From: a virus | Direction: 5' to 3' (one strand) | Length of the DNA: 33,730 nt | Virus record (IMG/VR): IMGVR_UViG_3300028840_001564 | Coordinates: 1-33,730 of that record | Shown: positions 25,160 through 32,759 of the stretch, one piece after another | How the letters are laid out: every line of letters starts with the position of its first letter | How positions within the stretch are numbered: the stretch's first letter is position 1 | Notes under the pieces: generated by a model | Told to the model about the DNA's origin: nothing | The model's database searches: none | What the model saw: the letters and a program-made list of their open reading frames with translations, nothing else | Position numbers and translations under genes: made by a program

Positions 25160-26343
25160 TAGAAGTATCCTCCCATCATGCCTGCCGTGCCGAGCCCTAC
25201 CGCGCCGCCCAGCAGATTACTGAATGCCTGGTTGGATACCGAGGCATCGGCCGCGGCCTGCTGACCTTGCGCAATAGCGCCCTGCAGAATCGGCGGGGTC
25301 TGCGCCGCCTGGGCGCCGATAAACGGATTGAATTGCGGCTGGCCGACTTGCTGACCACCAATCAGGGCATTGACCTCATTGAGACGCTGGCTACGCTGCA
25401 TCAGGGCTTCGTTCATGGCCTGTTGGCGCAACTGGTTCTGGTAGTCGGCAAACTGGTATGCCTGCGCCTGGTTGTACTGCCCCAAGCCCATCATCTCGTT
25501 GATGGCTTCTCGGCGAGCCTGATTCTGGAAATTGCCCGCGGCCAGCCGGTCCTGGAATGCCTGCTGCTGGGCACTACTCATCATGCCAAACTGCCGATCT
25601 GCCTCACCGGTCTGCTGGGCGCGCTGTGCCTGCTGCATATCAAACATGCGCTGCGCCTCCTGACCGCCAAACTGGATAGCCGAGGTAGAAGCGCCCTGAA
25701 ACGCGTCATTCCGGCGCTGGTTGAGCTGCGCCATCTGGGATTCCCAAGCCTGATCACCGGGGGCAAGGCCCTGATTCCGCATTCGGATGCGCAAAGCATC
25801 TTCCTCGCCGGCAAACTGCTGGTTCAGCCGGTCAGCCTGCCGCTGATAGATGCTTTCCTCGGCGCGCTGGTTGGTAAATTCGGGTCGATCAACCGCCGAT
25901 GCGCCGGAATAGTCGGCCGGGGTGTACTCGGTGGTGCCCAAATCGCTCACACGCGGCGCTGTACCGGCTGTTCCAATGGCATCCGGGGCCGTGACATTGG
26001 TCAGGGGCGCAAACTGGCTCCAGTCCATTCCAGGGCCCATGGTGGACGCCAAGTCGCCCATCATGCCAGCGCCCAGCGCCGAACGTCCGGACATGAGTGC
26101 AATCTGGCTGTTCAGAGCTTGCTGCAGGCCAGGGTCTAGCGTCTGGGTCTGCTCCCACTCGGTTACAGGCTTACCGGTCGCCGGATCTACCCCAGCCGAG
26201 GCCTGCCAGTCTATCCGGCCCCACGGATTGATCTGCGTGGGCCGGTTCGCGTAGGTTTGCGTCCGGGTGATATCCTTGGCCGCCTCCCCTTCTTGGGCCG
26301 CAGCCGCCTGATAATCAGGCGCGTCAGATTTCACTTTTCCCAC
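25159..26343 (-). CDS. Gln/Ala-rich internal virion protein, 394 aa
   Basis: The 394 residues are about one-fifth Gln and Ala, with long helical stretches (Gln-Arg-Met-Phe-Asp-Met-Gln-Gln-Ala-Gln-Arg-Ala-Gln) in the centre. The N-terminus (Lys-Val-Lys-Ser-Asp-Ala-Pro-Asp-Tyr-Gln-Ala-Ala-Ala) and the Asn-Arg-Pro-Thr-Gln-Ile-Asn-Pro-Trp-Gly motif are ones I recall from podophage internal proteins. The last 30 residues are Gly-rich and hydrophobic, possibly membrane-inserting. It is likely ejected into the cell with DNA. The assignment is by composition, motif and place. Confidence 0.7.
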   Translation of the reverse strand: MGKVKSDAPDYQAAAAQEGEAAKDITRTQTYANRPTQINPWGRIDWQASAGVDPATGKPVTEWEQTQTLDPGLQQALNSQIALMSGRSALGAGMMGDLASTMGPGMDWSQFAPLTNVTAPDAIGTAGTAPRVSDLGTTEYTPADYSGASAVDRPEFTNQRAEESIYQRQADRLNQQFAGEEDALRIRMRNQGLAPGDQAWESQMAQLNQRRNDAFQGASTSAIQFGGQEAQRMFDMQQAQRAQQTGEADRQFGMMSSAQQQAFQDRLAAGNFQNQARREAINEMMGLGQYNQAQAYQFADYQNQLRQQAMNEALMQRSQRLNEVNALIGGQQVGQPQFNPFIGAQAAQTPPILQGAIAQGQQAAADASVSNQAFSNLLGGAVGLGTAGMMGGYF

Positions 26344-26346
26344 GTC

Positions 26347-26787
26347 CTACTCTCCTACCGCCCGCAACAGGGGGTTGTTACCTTCCCAATAGGGACAGTT
26401 GTCTCTGTGAAGTTCCAAAATCACCGCATCGATGCCCTTTTCAAAGGCGTCACCAATGCGGCACAACTCAGTAAATCCAAAGTGCGCATTCAGTTTCAGC
26501 GCCTTGTCATTGTCGCTCGGCACGATGCCAATCATCTTCTCCCGGTCTCCTATGGAGAACACATAGCGGGCACACTCGTTGTGGAACTTGTGCCGCAGTG
26601 CGCGCCGGTCAGCCACAATGAAGTGACACATCACGCTGTTCAGGGTCCAATTCTCACACACCATAGCGGCGAGAATCTTGCCATTGTCCTCACACACCAC
26701 GCCGCTAGTGTTGTCGGACAGGGACATATTTAGGTATTCACAAACCCAATCCCAATCCGAATGGTAATTCATAGAACGAATAATCAT
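26347..26787 (-). CDS. GNAT-like acyltransferase-type protein
   Basis: The ATG at 26787 overlaps the previous stop as ATGA and gives 146 residues; a frame to 26820 is longer but less likely. The sequence has a Leu-Ala-Ala-Met-Val-Cys strand, an Arg-Arg-Ala-Leu-Arg-His-Lys segment and a C-terminal Asn-Ala-His-Phe-Gly-Phe-Thr-Glu, as in the last strands of GNAT acetyltransferases (Asn-Xaa-Xaa-Phe-Gly-Phe). The classic acetyl-CoA loop is weak, so activity is uncertain. A similar gene sits among podophage tail genes elsewhere, where its target is unknown. Confidence 0.65.
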   Translation of the reverse strand: MIIRSMNYHSDWDWVCEYLNMSLSDNTSGVVCEDNGKILAAMVCENWTLNSVMCHFIVADRRALRHKFHNECARYVFSIGDREKMIGIVPSDNDKALKLNAHFGFTELCRIGDAFEKGIDAVILELHRDNCPYWEGNNPLLRAVGE

Positions 26788-28415
26788 CGGAAATGCCCCG
26801 TATTCCAAGCAATATCCCATGACGCCAGGATAGATTCCTGCGTGGATTCGCCAATCATGGCAATCGCTACCGTCCTGCCATGGCCGCGAGCGCCCTGCAT
26901 ACTGAACTCAGGAGTCAATACGCCGGATTCCCAGAATGCCTGGTCCCAGTTTGAAACATCCCACAACGCGGCGTCTTCTACCGGGGTGGTCGGCAGTGCA
27001 GCGGGAAGCGTCACGTCATAGTCGTACTTTGCCGAGGCTGAATAGGTCGGCGGCAGGCGCGCCGCCCAGTTGGGGCGAATGTTTTGCACCCGCTTGTATC
27101 GCCCCGGTGTACCCATATCAGAGTAACCGGTCAAAATGCTGTACTTGATGGGAGTCCCATTAGCGCCGTTGTTCTCGGCCGCATCCACGTTGACGTCCAT
27201 ACGCCATACGTTGCCAGACTTGTCGCCCAGAACCACGCGGCCCAGCCAAGGATCTCCAGACAAAATCGGCACATCGCGCCAGAAACCCCAGCCGCGGGAA
27301 GTCAGGTTGTAGGCGTACTGCCGGTAAGTCGCATCCAGCCGTTGAGGCGTCACAATGAGCATTTCGCCTTCTTGCGTGACAAACTTCAAATCCCAGCCGT
27401 TTTCTTCACCGTAGTCCCGCAAGTCATTCCGCAAAAACCGCGCGATCTTGAAGCCAACCGTCTGCCCTGTTGGGTTTTCGATTTCATGGCCCGACAACAG
27501 GTTGCGCATTGACGTCAGGCCCAGCGTGGACAGCATGTACAGGTCGCCACCGTACTCAGAGCAGCACCGCACACCCTTGGGCATCGTGCCGATGAAGTAC
27601 GTGCCGATACTCGACCACGATGCCAGGCTCGGGTCTTCACCCTGATACGGGATGACGTCACCGGCCTTGCTCACCGCTACCAGCTTGTCGTCCACGCCAT
27701 CGCCGCCGTCCACGGTCCAATTATATAAACCGACCAGTTCGCCACCGTGTTTGAACTTGGCACCGAAGAAAAATTCTTCTGCCTCACCCTTGGCTGACAG
27801 AATCGGAAGATACCACGCGTAAGTGCTGTTTCGGGGCACCAGCCAAAGCCGCAGTTTGTGAGAGACAATGTAGACAATCTCGGTGGCGTCAAAGGCGTTG
27901 ATTGAGCCCGCCGTCGCGGTGATATCGGTAGTTTGTGCCCAGGTGTCAGTTACGCGGTCATACTCAAACAGGCCGTTGGCCGCATCGGCATAAAACAACA
28001 AATCATTGCCGGCGCCGTCTACGTAGTGGGAGTAGACGCCAAAACCCGCATCACCGGTAGTTTCGGTGAACAACAGCTTGTTGACCGGCGTACCACCATC
28101 GGTAGTAACGTCATAAATACCATCTGGCGTGATAGCAAAAATCCGGTCATCGGTGCGATCTGCCGCTTCGCCGGCATAGGGAATGATGGTGCGCACTTCA
28201 GCGGCCAGCCCCGTTTGCCACAGCCGGTAGCCAGGGCGAATCTTCATCCCATACTCGGACGGCACAAGGTTGTTTGCCGTGATGCAGGTATCAATGCTGT
28301 TGGTGGCGATGTTGGCGCGCGCATCAATGCCCGCTCGCGGAGCAGGGAACACCGAATATTGGTTAGTGTCCCTTGTGGCCCGCCGACTTGCTCCCACCGC
28401 AGAATGAATCGCCAT
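26784..28415 (-). CDS. Tail stabilisation protein (P22 gp10-like)
   Basis: The 543 residues are beta-rich with regular Tyr/Trp/Gly/Asp strands such as Asp-Gly-Ile-Tyr-Asp-Val and Asn-Gly-Leu-Phe-Glu-Tyr, resembling a propeller-like tail protein. Position after a gp4-like adaptor and length near P22 gp10 (472) suggest a DNA-stabilising tail piece that closes the portal channel. A segment beginning Gly-Tyr-Arg-Leu-Trp-Gln-Thr-Gly is typical of these proteins. The match is by layout and composition, so naming it P22 gp10-like is tentative. Confidence 0.7.
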   Translation of the reverse strand: MAIHSAVGASRRATRDTNQYSVFPAPRAGIDARANIATNSIDTCITANNLVPSEYGMKIRPGYRLWQTGLAAEVRTIIPYAGEAADRTDDRIFAITPDGIYDVTTDGGTPVNKLLFTETTGDAGFGVYSHYVDGAGNDLLFYADAANGLFEYDRVTDTWAQTTDITATAGSINAFDATEIVYIVSHKLRLWLVPRNSTYAWYLPILSAKGEAEEFFFGAKFKHGGELVGLYNWTVDGGDGVDDKLVAVSKAGDVIPYQGEDPSLASWSSIGTYFIGTMPKGVRCCSEYGGDLYMLSTLGLTSMRNLLSGHEIENPTGQTVGFKIARFLRNDLRDYGEENGWDLKFVTQEGEMLIVTPQRLDATYRQYAYNLTSRGWGFWRDVPILSGDPWLGRVVLGDKSGNVWRMDVNVDAAENNGANGTPIKYSILTGYSDMGTPGRYKRVQNIRPNWAARLPPTYSASAKYDYDVTLPAALPTTPVEDAALWDVSNWDQAFWESGVLTPEFSMQGARGHGRTVAIAMIGESTQESILASWDIAWNTGHFR

Positions 28416-29158
28416 TACAAGCCCCCATAGTTCGTATCAGGGGTATTGCGGAACCCGTCGAGGTACGGGAAATACCGGCGATTCTTGCCTGCAGAGAGGA
28501 TTTCAGCCCCCTTGTCGTGCTCGGTCAGCAGGGCATAAATCTGGTTGTAGTCGTCCTGCGCCTTGGTGCTGTCATAGTTCTTCGCATCGAGCCACTTCAC
28601 CTTCAGCGCCCTGGAAATCAGCGTACTGTTGAACAGCGGGATATCGGCACCAGTCTTGACGCTAGGCGCTGGCACGCCACCATTTGTTGAGTCGATACAC
28701 CAGTTGCGGCAGATGTACTCATAGCGAATGTCCAAACCGGTCGGCGGCGGCTGCGGAAAGATGGTAAACAAGCCCTGCTGGATGCGGAAACTGGCGTAAA
28801 TCGTGCTGCTTACCAAGTCCCGGCCCAGAAGGTATTGCCAGTCCTGGCCGCTCAGAGGGCCAAACAGCGGCACATTCTCCGACCGCTCCCAGCCAGTCTG
28901 GTTCATCATGTACAGGAAGTCATCCGGCAGGGGGTAGTCACCGGTATCCGTGTCTTGAGTCTGGATTTGATGCTCGCGCACCAAGAATTCCCACGGATAT
29001 GCTTGCGACAGTTCTTCACCGACGATGTTCAGCAGGTAGCGCATCCGCTCAAAGTCAGGGTCCTGACTGGACCATGGATCTTGGGCAACAGGCAGGCCAA
29101 CCTCGGCCGCTACACGGTTCAGCGTATCGTTGGCAGTAGCGGTGAGGTTAGATGACAT
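28415..29158 (-). CDS. Head-tail adaptor (gp4/tail tubular A-like)
   Basis: This 247-residue protein has an N-terminal helical part (Thr-Leu-Asn-Arg-Val-Ala-Ala-Glu-Val-Gly-Leu), then Tyr-Pro-Trp-Glu-Phe-Leu and Asp-Tyr-Pro-Leu-Pro-Asp-Asp-Phe, the classic signature of podophage tail tubular A or gp4-like adaptors. The Tyr-Asp-Ser-Thr-Lys-Ala segment near residue 190 precedes a helical tail. It would form a ring under the portal that receives the tail tip. AGGAG lies six bases ahead of the ATG. It shares one base with the gp10-like gene. Confidence 0.85.
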   Translation of the reverse strand: MSSNLTATANDTLNRVAAEVGLPVAQDPWSSQDPDFERMRYLLNIVGEELSQAYPWEFLVREHQIQTQDTDTGDYPLPDDFLYMMNQTGWERSENVPLFGPLSGQDWQYLLGRDLVSSTIYASFRIQQGLFTIFPQPPPTGLDIRYEYICRNWCIDSTNGGVPAPSVKTGADIPLFNSTLISRALKVKWLDAKNYDSTKAQDDYNQIYALLTEHDKGAEILSAGKNRRYFPYLDGFRNTPDTNYGGL

Positions 29159-29160
29159 GA

Positions 29161-29772
29161 TTACTCCTGTTCGGCCTCAGCTTTCGGCTTGCGGCCGGGG
29201 CGCTTTTTCTGGTTGGCAGACAGCTCGGCAATCTGCGCCTGCATTTCTTCGATCAAAGCCGACTGCGCGGACAGTTGCTCATCGCGCTTTTCCAGCTCAT
29301 TCCGAAGTTCGGTGGATGCAGCCTGGTTTTTCGCAGTCTCAATGTACTGCATGGCCTTGCGCTTCAGGGCGTTGATGCCCATGAACTGCTGTGCGTTCTG
29401 GTCACTCATCCCGGCAAGCTGTTCCACCGTCTTGACGTTGAAGAATGCCAGTTCTTCGGCTTGGGCGCGGGTCACTCCCGGCCATTCCGTCAGCAGAGTA
29501 CCTTCCAGCTTTTCATCAACCTCGGTGCGCGCCTTGAACGCTTCGTAGTGCCGCGGAAACCGACGCCTGTCAGCCTCGCGCGCGGGTCGGGCTACATAGT
29601 CTTTCTGCCCAGGGGTGCGGATATCAATGTACTCAACATCCTTGAAGATGGGGCGACCCTCCTGTGCGGACTTCGCCTTGTCTTCCACCGCCTTGATGAA
29701 GAATTTCACTAGCAACTGCTCATCGCCGTTGCCCTGCTGGAAATCGTTGTGGTTGTACTCTGCTGTTTGCAT
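29161..29772 (-). CDS. Coiled-coil virion-region protein, 203 aa
   Basis: The N-terminal 110 residues contain a Tyr-Asn-His-Asn-Asp-Phe start and a Val-Glu-Tyr-Ile-Asp-Ile strand, similar to proteins I recall between capsid and adaptor genes in podophages. Residues about 140-180 form a coiled coil (Leu-Arg-Asn-Glu-Leu-Glu-Lys-Arg-Asp-Glu-Gln-Leu), followed by a basic tail (Lys-Lys-Arg-Pro-Gly-Arg-Lys-Pro-Lys). The basic tail may touch DNA. Its function is likely structural or in assembly; the exact role is unknown. Confidence 0.7.
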   Translation of the reverse strand: MQTAEYNHNDFQQGNGDEQLLVKFFIKAVEDKAKSAQEGRPIFKDVEYIDIRTPGQKDYVARPAREADRRRFPRHYEAFKARTEVDEKLEGTLLTEWPGVTRAQAEELAFFNVKTVEQLAGMSDQNAQQFMGINALKRKAMQYIETAKNQAASTELRNELEKRDEQLSAQSALIEEMQAQIAELSANQKKRPGRKPKAEAEQE

Positions 29773-29782
29773 ATTTGCCTCT

Positions 29783-30490
29783 CTATGTGGCTATGTTGCC
29801 GTTTTGCGTGTACCTCACGCCATGTGTATAAATTTCTTGCGCTACTTTCAGCGTGAAATTGACCGCCTGCCCGTCGCTGCCCACAAAAAATATCTGCGCC
29901 ATGGCGAAGCTGTTCACATCATACGCCGTTCCTGTCCAGACAAGCGTTTCCGCTATTTCACCGCCGCCAGCAGCAGGCTCTCCGACAAACTCAATTGCTG
30001 TCACGCCGGGAATTTGCGCTTGCCCCAGAAACTCCAGCCGATTGATAAATGAGCCGCTGTTGCCTTGAAAGCGCGTAATGTTCAGACCTTCAAAAATGTT
30101 GGGGTTTAGCGTTCCGAAAGCGTCACCACCTTCATTTCGGTACCCGTACACCGAACCTGTGTTGTTGCCCACCGTCATATCAAAAGAGACAGGGGAAGCC
30201 ACTACTGGTGCCGCCTCAATTGCCAATCGGCCATTGGCAGAAAAAGGCGCAGCGCCACCACCAACCCGATCTGGGGCGACCGTAAGAATCTCTGCTGCTA
30301 GCCTGTTTGCCGCGGTATACGGCAAGCCCTGGTGGTAGTGATCAATCGCGCTCACCGTATCAACTGCCAATTCTGAGCCTGCCGCATAGGGCAGACCGTT
30401 GGCGTAGTGGTCAGGCGCGCCGGTACCATCCAGCACCAGAATCTCACCTTCAGCACCGCGCGGGGGGACTAGTTGCAGAAGTGCGCTCAT
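29783..30490 (-). CDS. Repeat-containing virion-region protein, 235 aa
   Basis: The first 90 residues contain about three diverged repeats of some 28 residues with Asp-His-Tyr-(Ala/His)-(Asn/Gln)-Gly-Leu-Pro-Tyr, the third weaker as Gly-Gly-Ala-Ala-Pro-Phe. The rest is a beta-rich domain with Phe-Asp-Met-Thr-Val-Gly-Asn-Asn-Thr-Gly, suitable for a decoration or tail-surface role. It ends close to the 203-residue gene. No catalytic motif is visible. Assignment beyond virion-associated is not possible from sequence. Confidence 0.65.
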   Translation of the reverse strand: MSALLQLVPPRGAEGEILVLDGTGAPDHYANGLPYAAGSELAVDTVSAIDHYHQGLPYTAANRLAAEILTVAPDRVGGGAAPFSANGRLAIEAAPVVASPVSFDMTVGNNTGSVYGYRNEGGDAFGTLNPNIFEGLNITRFQGNSGSFINRLEFLGQAQIPGVTAIEFVGEPAAGGGEIAETLVWTGTAYDVNSFAMAQIFFVGSDGQAVNFTLKVAQEIYTHGVRYTQNGNIAT

Positions 30491-30493
30491 ATC

Positions 30494-31072
30494 TCACCCC
30501 AATCTGGTAATGACCAGCGTTGCCGAGTTTATAGAAAGTGACTGCCCAGCAAGGTTTGATGACAAGCTAATGCCGACCACCTGCCCCGCATTGATGTTTT
30601 CACACGCCGTAAACCCAACACTGTAATCGTCTACCTGATTGGCACCTGTCACCCGCGCCACGATGTTTGGCGGCTCAAAGCCGTCCACATTGACGCGGAA
30701 ATCATAAGCAATGTTGTTGGCGAGATTGGTAACGCTCGCATTGAACGTAAGCTGGTATACGCCATCAAGGGTGATCTGAATAAGTCCAGACGCCGAATTC
30801 GGAATAACTGCCTTCGGCGGGACAGTTGTTGGCATCTGGGTATTCCAGTTGTCGATGACGATGCCCGTTGTTTCCGCAGGGCGCGAACCCATTGCGACAC
30901 CGGCTAGACCACCATAGGCCGATACAAGAGTGACGTTGGGGCCTGGGACGAACTTCTCACCGTCCCAAACCGCAACCTCATCAGGAGAGAACGCACCAGT
31001 ATCCATGTTTCCACGAAATTCCCCTGCGCCACCTATGGGAAAGTCGTTTTGGCGATTGATGCCAATAGGCAT
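30494..31072 (-). CDS. Beta-rich decoration-type protein, 192 aa
   Basis: This protein begins Pro-Ile-Gly-Ile-Asn-Arg-Gln-Asn-Asp-Phe and has a C-terminal jelly-roll-like region with alternating strands (Gly-Val-Tyr-Gln-Leu-Thr-Phe-Asn-Ala-Ser-Val; Leu-Ser-Ile-Asn-Ser-Ala-Thr-Leu-Val-Ile). Such C1q/TNF-like or Ig-like domains occur on capsid surfaces and tail tips. It follows the capsid genes directly, making a head decoration or connector role reasonable. This is an inference from fold pattern and order. Confidence 0.65.
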   Translation of the reverse strand: MPIGINRQNDFPIGGAGEFRGNMDTGAFSPDEVAVWDGEKFVPGPNVTLVSAYGGLAGVAMGSRPAETTGIVIDNWNTQMPTTVPPKAVIPNSASGLIQITLDGVYQLTFNASVTNLANNIAYDFRVNVDGFEPPNIVARVTGANQVDDYSVGFTACENINAGQVVGISLSSNLAGQSLSINSATLVITRLG

Positions 31073-31104
31073 AATGCCTCTCCCGTTATGTTACAGATCC
31101 GCTG

Positions 31105-31509
31105 TTACGGAGTCGGAATGTTGACCCAACCCTCGGCAAGCGTACCCAACTGACAAGTGCCGTTAGGCGACAGACTACCGTCACCGCTAGCATCCACAGT
31201 GGCGTCACGCAGAGGCACAGTGCCTTTGCCCTCACTGCCACCGCTAGAAGGCCAATCAACGGACGAACGGTTCACAAAGCCCGTATTACCGATGAGGGCA
31301 GATACCTGCGGGGTTCGGGCAGCACCGTCCTGATCGAGCAGGGTGAACTGAGCAGGCGTACCAACAACCGCACCCTCGTTCATGTTGATGCCGATACCGG
31401 GCGCGTTGGATGCCGCGTAGTTGCAGCCGTCAGTCCAACTCGCATTAGGCACTTCGCCTGCGCGGGATGTGCTGTCAGTCGCGTCCTCGCAATATGTCGG
31501 TGTTCCCAT
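31105..31509 (-). CDS. Small protein after capsid, decoration candidate
   Basis: This 134-residue protein is Gly/Ser/Asp/Asn-rich with three Cys (Thr-Tyr-Cys-Glu, Gly-Cys-Asn-Tyr, Gly-Thr-Cys-Gln). It is beta-strand prone with no long helix and no signal peptide. AAAGGAGAAACACG ahead of ATG 31509 is a good ribosome site, which fits a protein needed in many copies. Its place directly after the major capsid gene is that of capsid decoration or head-completion proteins. The function is inferred. Confidence 0.65.
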   Translation of the reverse strand: MGTPTYCEDATDSTSRAGEVPNASWTDGCNYAASNAPGIGINMNEGAVVGTPAQFTLLDQDGAARTPQVSALIGNTGFVNRSSVDWPSSGGSEGKGTVPLRDATVDASGDGSLSPNGTCQLGTLAEGWVNIPTP

Positions 31510-31592
31510 CGTGTTTCTCCTTTACTGTGCAGGTACTCCCCTTCGGTTTCCCTGCATCACTTACATTACGCCACTATGACGCACAAGGCCGC

Positions 31593-32594
31593 TTAGCCGT
31601 TTGCGTCGTAGCGGCCCTGGAACTGCCTGCCAGACGTGGTCAGATTACCGGCCCAGCCCATGATCTGCACTTCCGCGTCCTGATTCGTCGCATAGCGGCG
31701 ATTCGGGGACAGCGGGACCATGTTGCGGTCACTGTGAGGACGGTAGAACAGGTAATCCGTGTTCAGGAAGTACGCCGTACCGGCCGGGGCACCTGTAGCA
31801 CCCGTTACATCGCCGGTGTAGATACCACCATCGAGAACCACGTCAGCATCCATGAACTTGATGGTCATGAAGCCCGCATCACCTTCGTTGGTGTTGCTGA
31901 AGCGCTGCTGGTTCTGCAGGGAGGCGATATATGCGTTCCATACCGTGCTGTCGCAAGGAATCAGGTCAACGCGATCAGAACCGCGTACCAGTTGCGACCA
32001 CAGCAGGTTCCAGAAACCCTGGATTTGCGTCGGGTCAAGGCCCGCAGCGGCGGTCTGGTCACTGACAGCGTTCTGCCAGAAGGTGAACGTAGCGCCGTCA
32101 ATGCCACCGTAAGGCGCCGCGGTCGGGTCCAGCGGTACAGCCGCGTCCAGGCCATCGATTTCCTTACCACCAGCACCCGTACCATCGGAGTAAATGCCCG
32201 AGGAAATCAGGTTCATCATGGTGGACTCAGCGACGTCCAGGCGCGCTTCCATCAGGTCGATCATTGCCTCGCGGCCACTGTTCTGGAGTTGTTCCAGGCC
32301 AGAGATGATCACCGGCACTGCGGCCTGCTTGATGTTGTACTCTGCCGCGCTAATGTTGTCAGACACACCGACCGGCAGAATGTCGTAACCGGAATACCAG
32401 CCGGCATTCGCGTTTTCGTTGAACGACAGTTCCTGGAGAATCTTTACACCACCGGAGAACGTGCGCACCTTGCCACGCGCCTTGAGGCGGGCCAGGAGAG
32501 CGTTGTTCGACATGGTGTTGTCCGCAACGTTACGGCTGCGGTTTTCAATCGTGGTAGCGAGAATATCGCTATAGTTTGCGTTTGCAAAAGCCAT
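31593..32594 (-). CDS. Major capsid protein
   Basis: This 333-residue protein starts Met-Ala-Phe-Ala-Asn-Ala-Asn-Tyr-Ser-Asp-Ile and has an N-terminal helical arm (Thr-Met-Ser-Asn-Asn-Ala-Leu-Leu-Ala-Arg-Leu), then Leu-Glu-Gln-Leu-Gln-Asn-Ser-Gly-Arg-Glu-Ala and a C-terminal domain with Phe-Met-Asp-Ala-Asp-Val and a Phe-Leu-Asn-Thr-Asp-Tyr strand, a layout I recall from HK97-fold capsids of podophages. It follows the scaffold-like gene, with GGAGG ahead of the ATG. It forms the shell. A private promoter and hairpins seem to raise its expression. Confidence 0.92.
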   Translation of the reverse strand: MAFANANYSDILATTIENRSRNVADNTMSNNALLARLKARGKVRTFSGGVKILQELSFNENANAGWYSGYDILPVGVSDNISAAEYNIKQAAVPVIISGLEQLQNSGREAMIDLMEARLDVAESTMMNLISSGIYSDGTGAGGKEIDGLDAAVPLDPTAAPYGGIDGATFTFWQNAVSDQTAAAGLDPTQIQGFWNLLWSQLVRGSDRVDLIPCDSTVWNAYIASLQNQQRFSNTNEGDAGFMTIKFMDADVVLDGGIYTGDVTGATGAPAGTAYFLNTDYLFYRPHSDRNMVPLSPNRRYATNQDAEVQIMGWAGNLTTSGRQFQGRYDANG

Positions 32595-32642
32595 CGTGGG
32601 CCTCCGTAGTAGTCATCAAAAAAATTGGGTCGCAATCTCTCT

Positions 32643-32669
32643 GATTCCTGCTACCGAGGCTGGGGAATC
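32643..32669 (-). promoter_or_regulatory. Capsid-leader hairpin 1
   Basis: The stem GATTCC/GGAATC (6 bp) encloses a 15-base loop, TGCTACCGAGGCTGG on the plus strand. The loop differs at one base from that of hairpin 2 although the stems are unrelated. It lies about 50 bases upstream of the capsid ATG in the sense of transcription. Confidence 0.7.
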
Positions 32670-32680
32670 GCGGTTTACTT

Positions 32681-32723
32681 CACCCGCTGGCCGCTGCTAC
32701 CAAGGCTGGGCGGCAAGCGGGTG
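32681..32723 (-). promoter_or_regulatory. Capsid-leader hairpin 2
   Basis: CACCCGCT pairs with AGCGGGTG (8 bp), then one G/A mismatch, then GCCGC with GCGGC (5 bp). The 15-base loop is TGCTACCAAGGCTGG on the plus strand. If the promoter at 32731-32759 is used, transcription would begin almost exactly at this hairpin, placing it at the RNA 5' end. Confidence 0.75.
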
Positions 32724-32730
32724 CATTTCG

Positions 32731-32759
32731 AGTCTAATTGCTTAAACCCGCGTTGTCTA
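32731..32759 (-). promoter_or_regulatory. Candidate private promoter of the capsid gene
   Basis: Read leftward, TAGACA (32759-32754) and TAGACT (32736-32731) are 17 bases apart. The -35 includes the stop codon of the scaffold gene. The -10 is weak, with four of six consensus bases. Predicted starts near 32724 coincide with hairpin 2. Confidence 0.45.
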
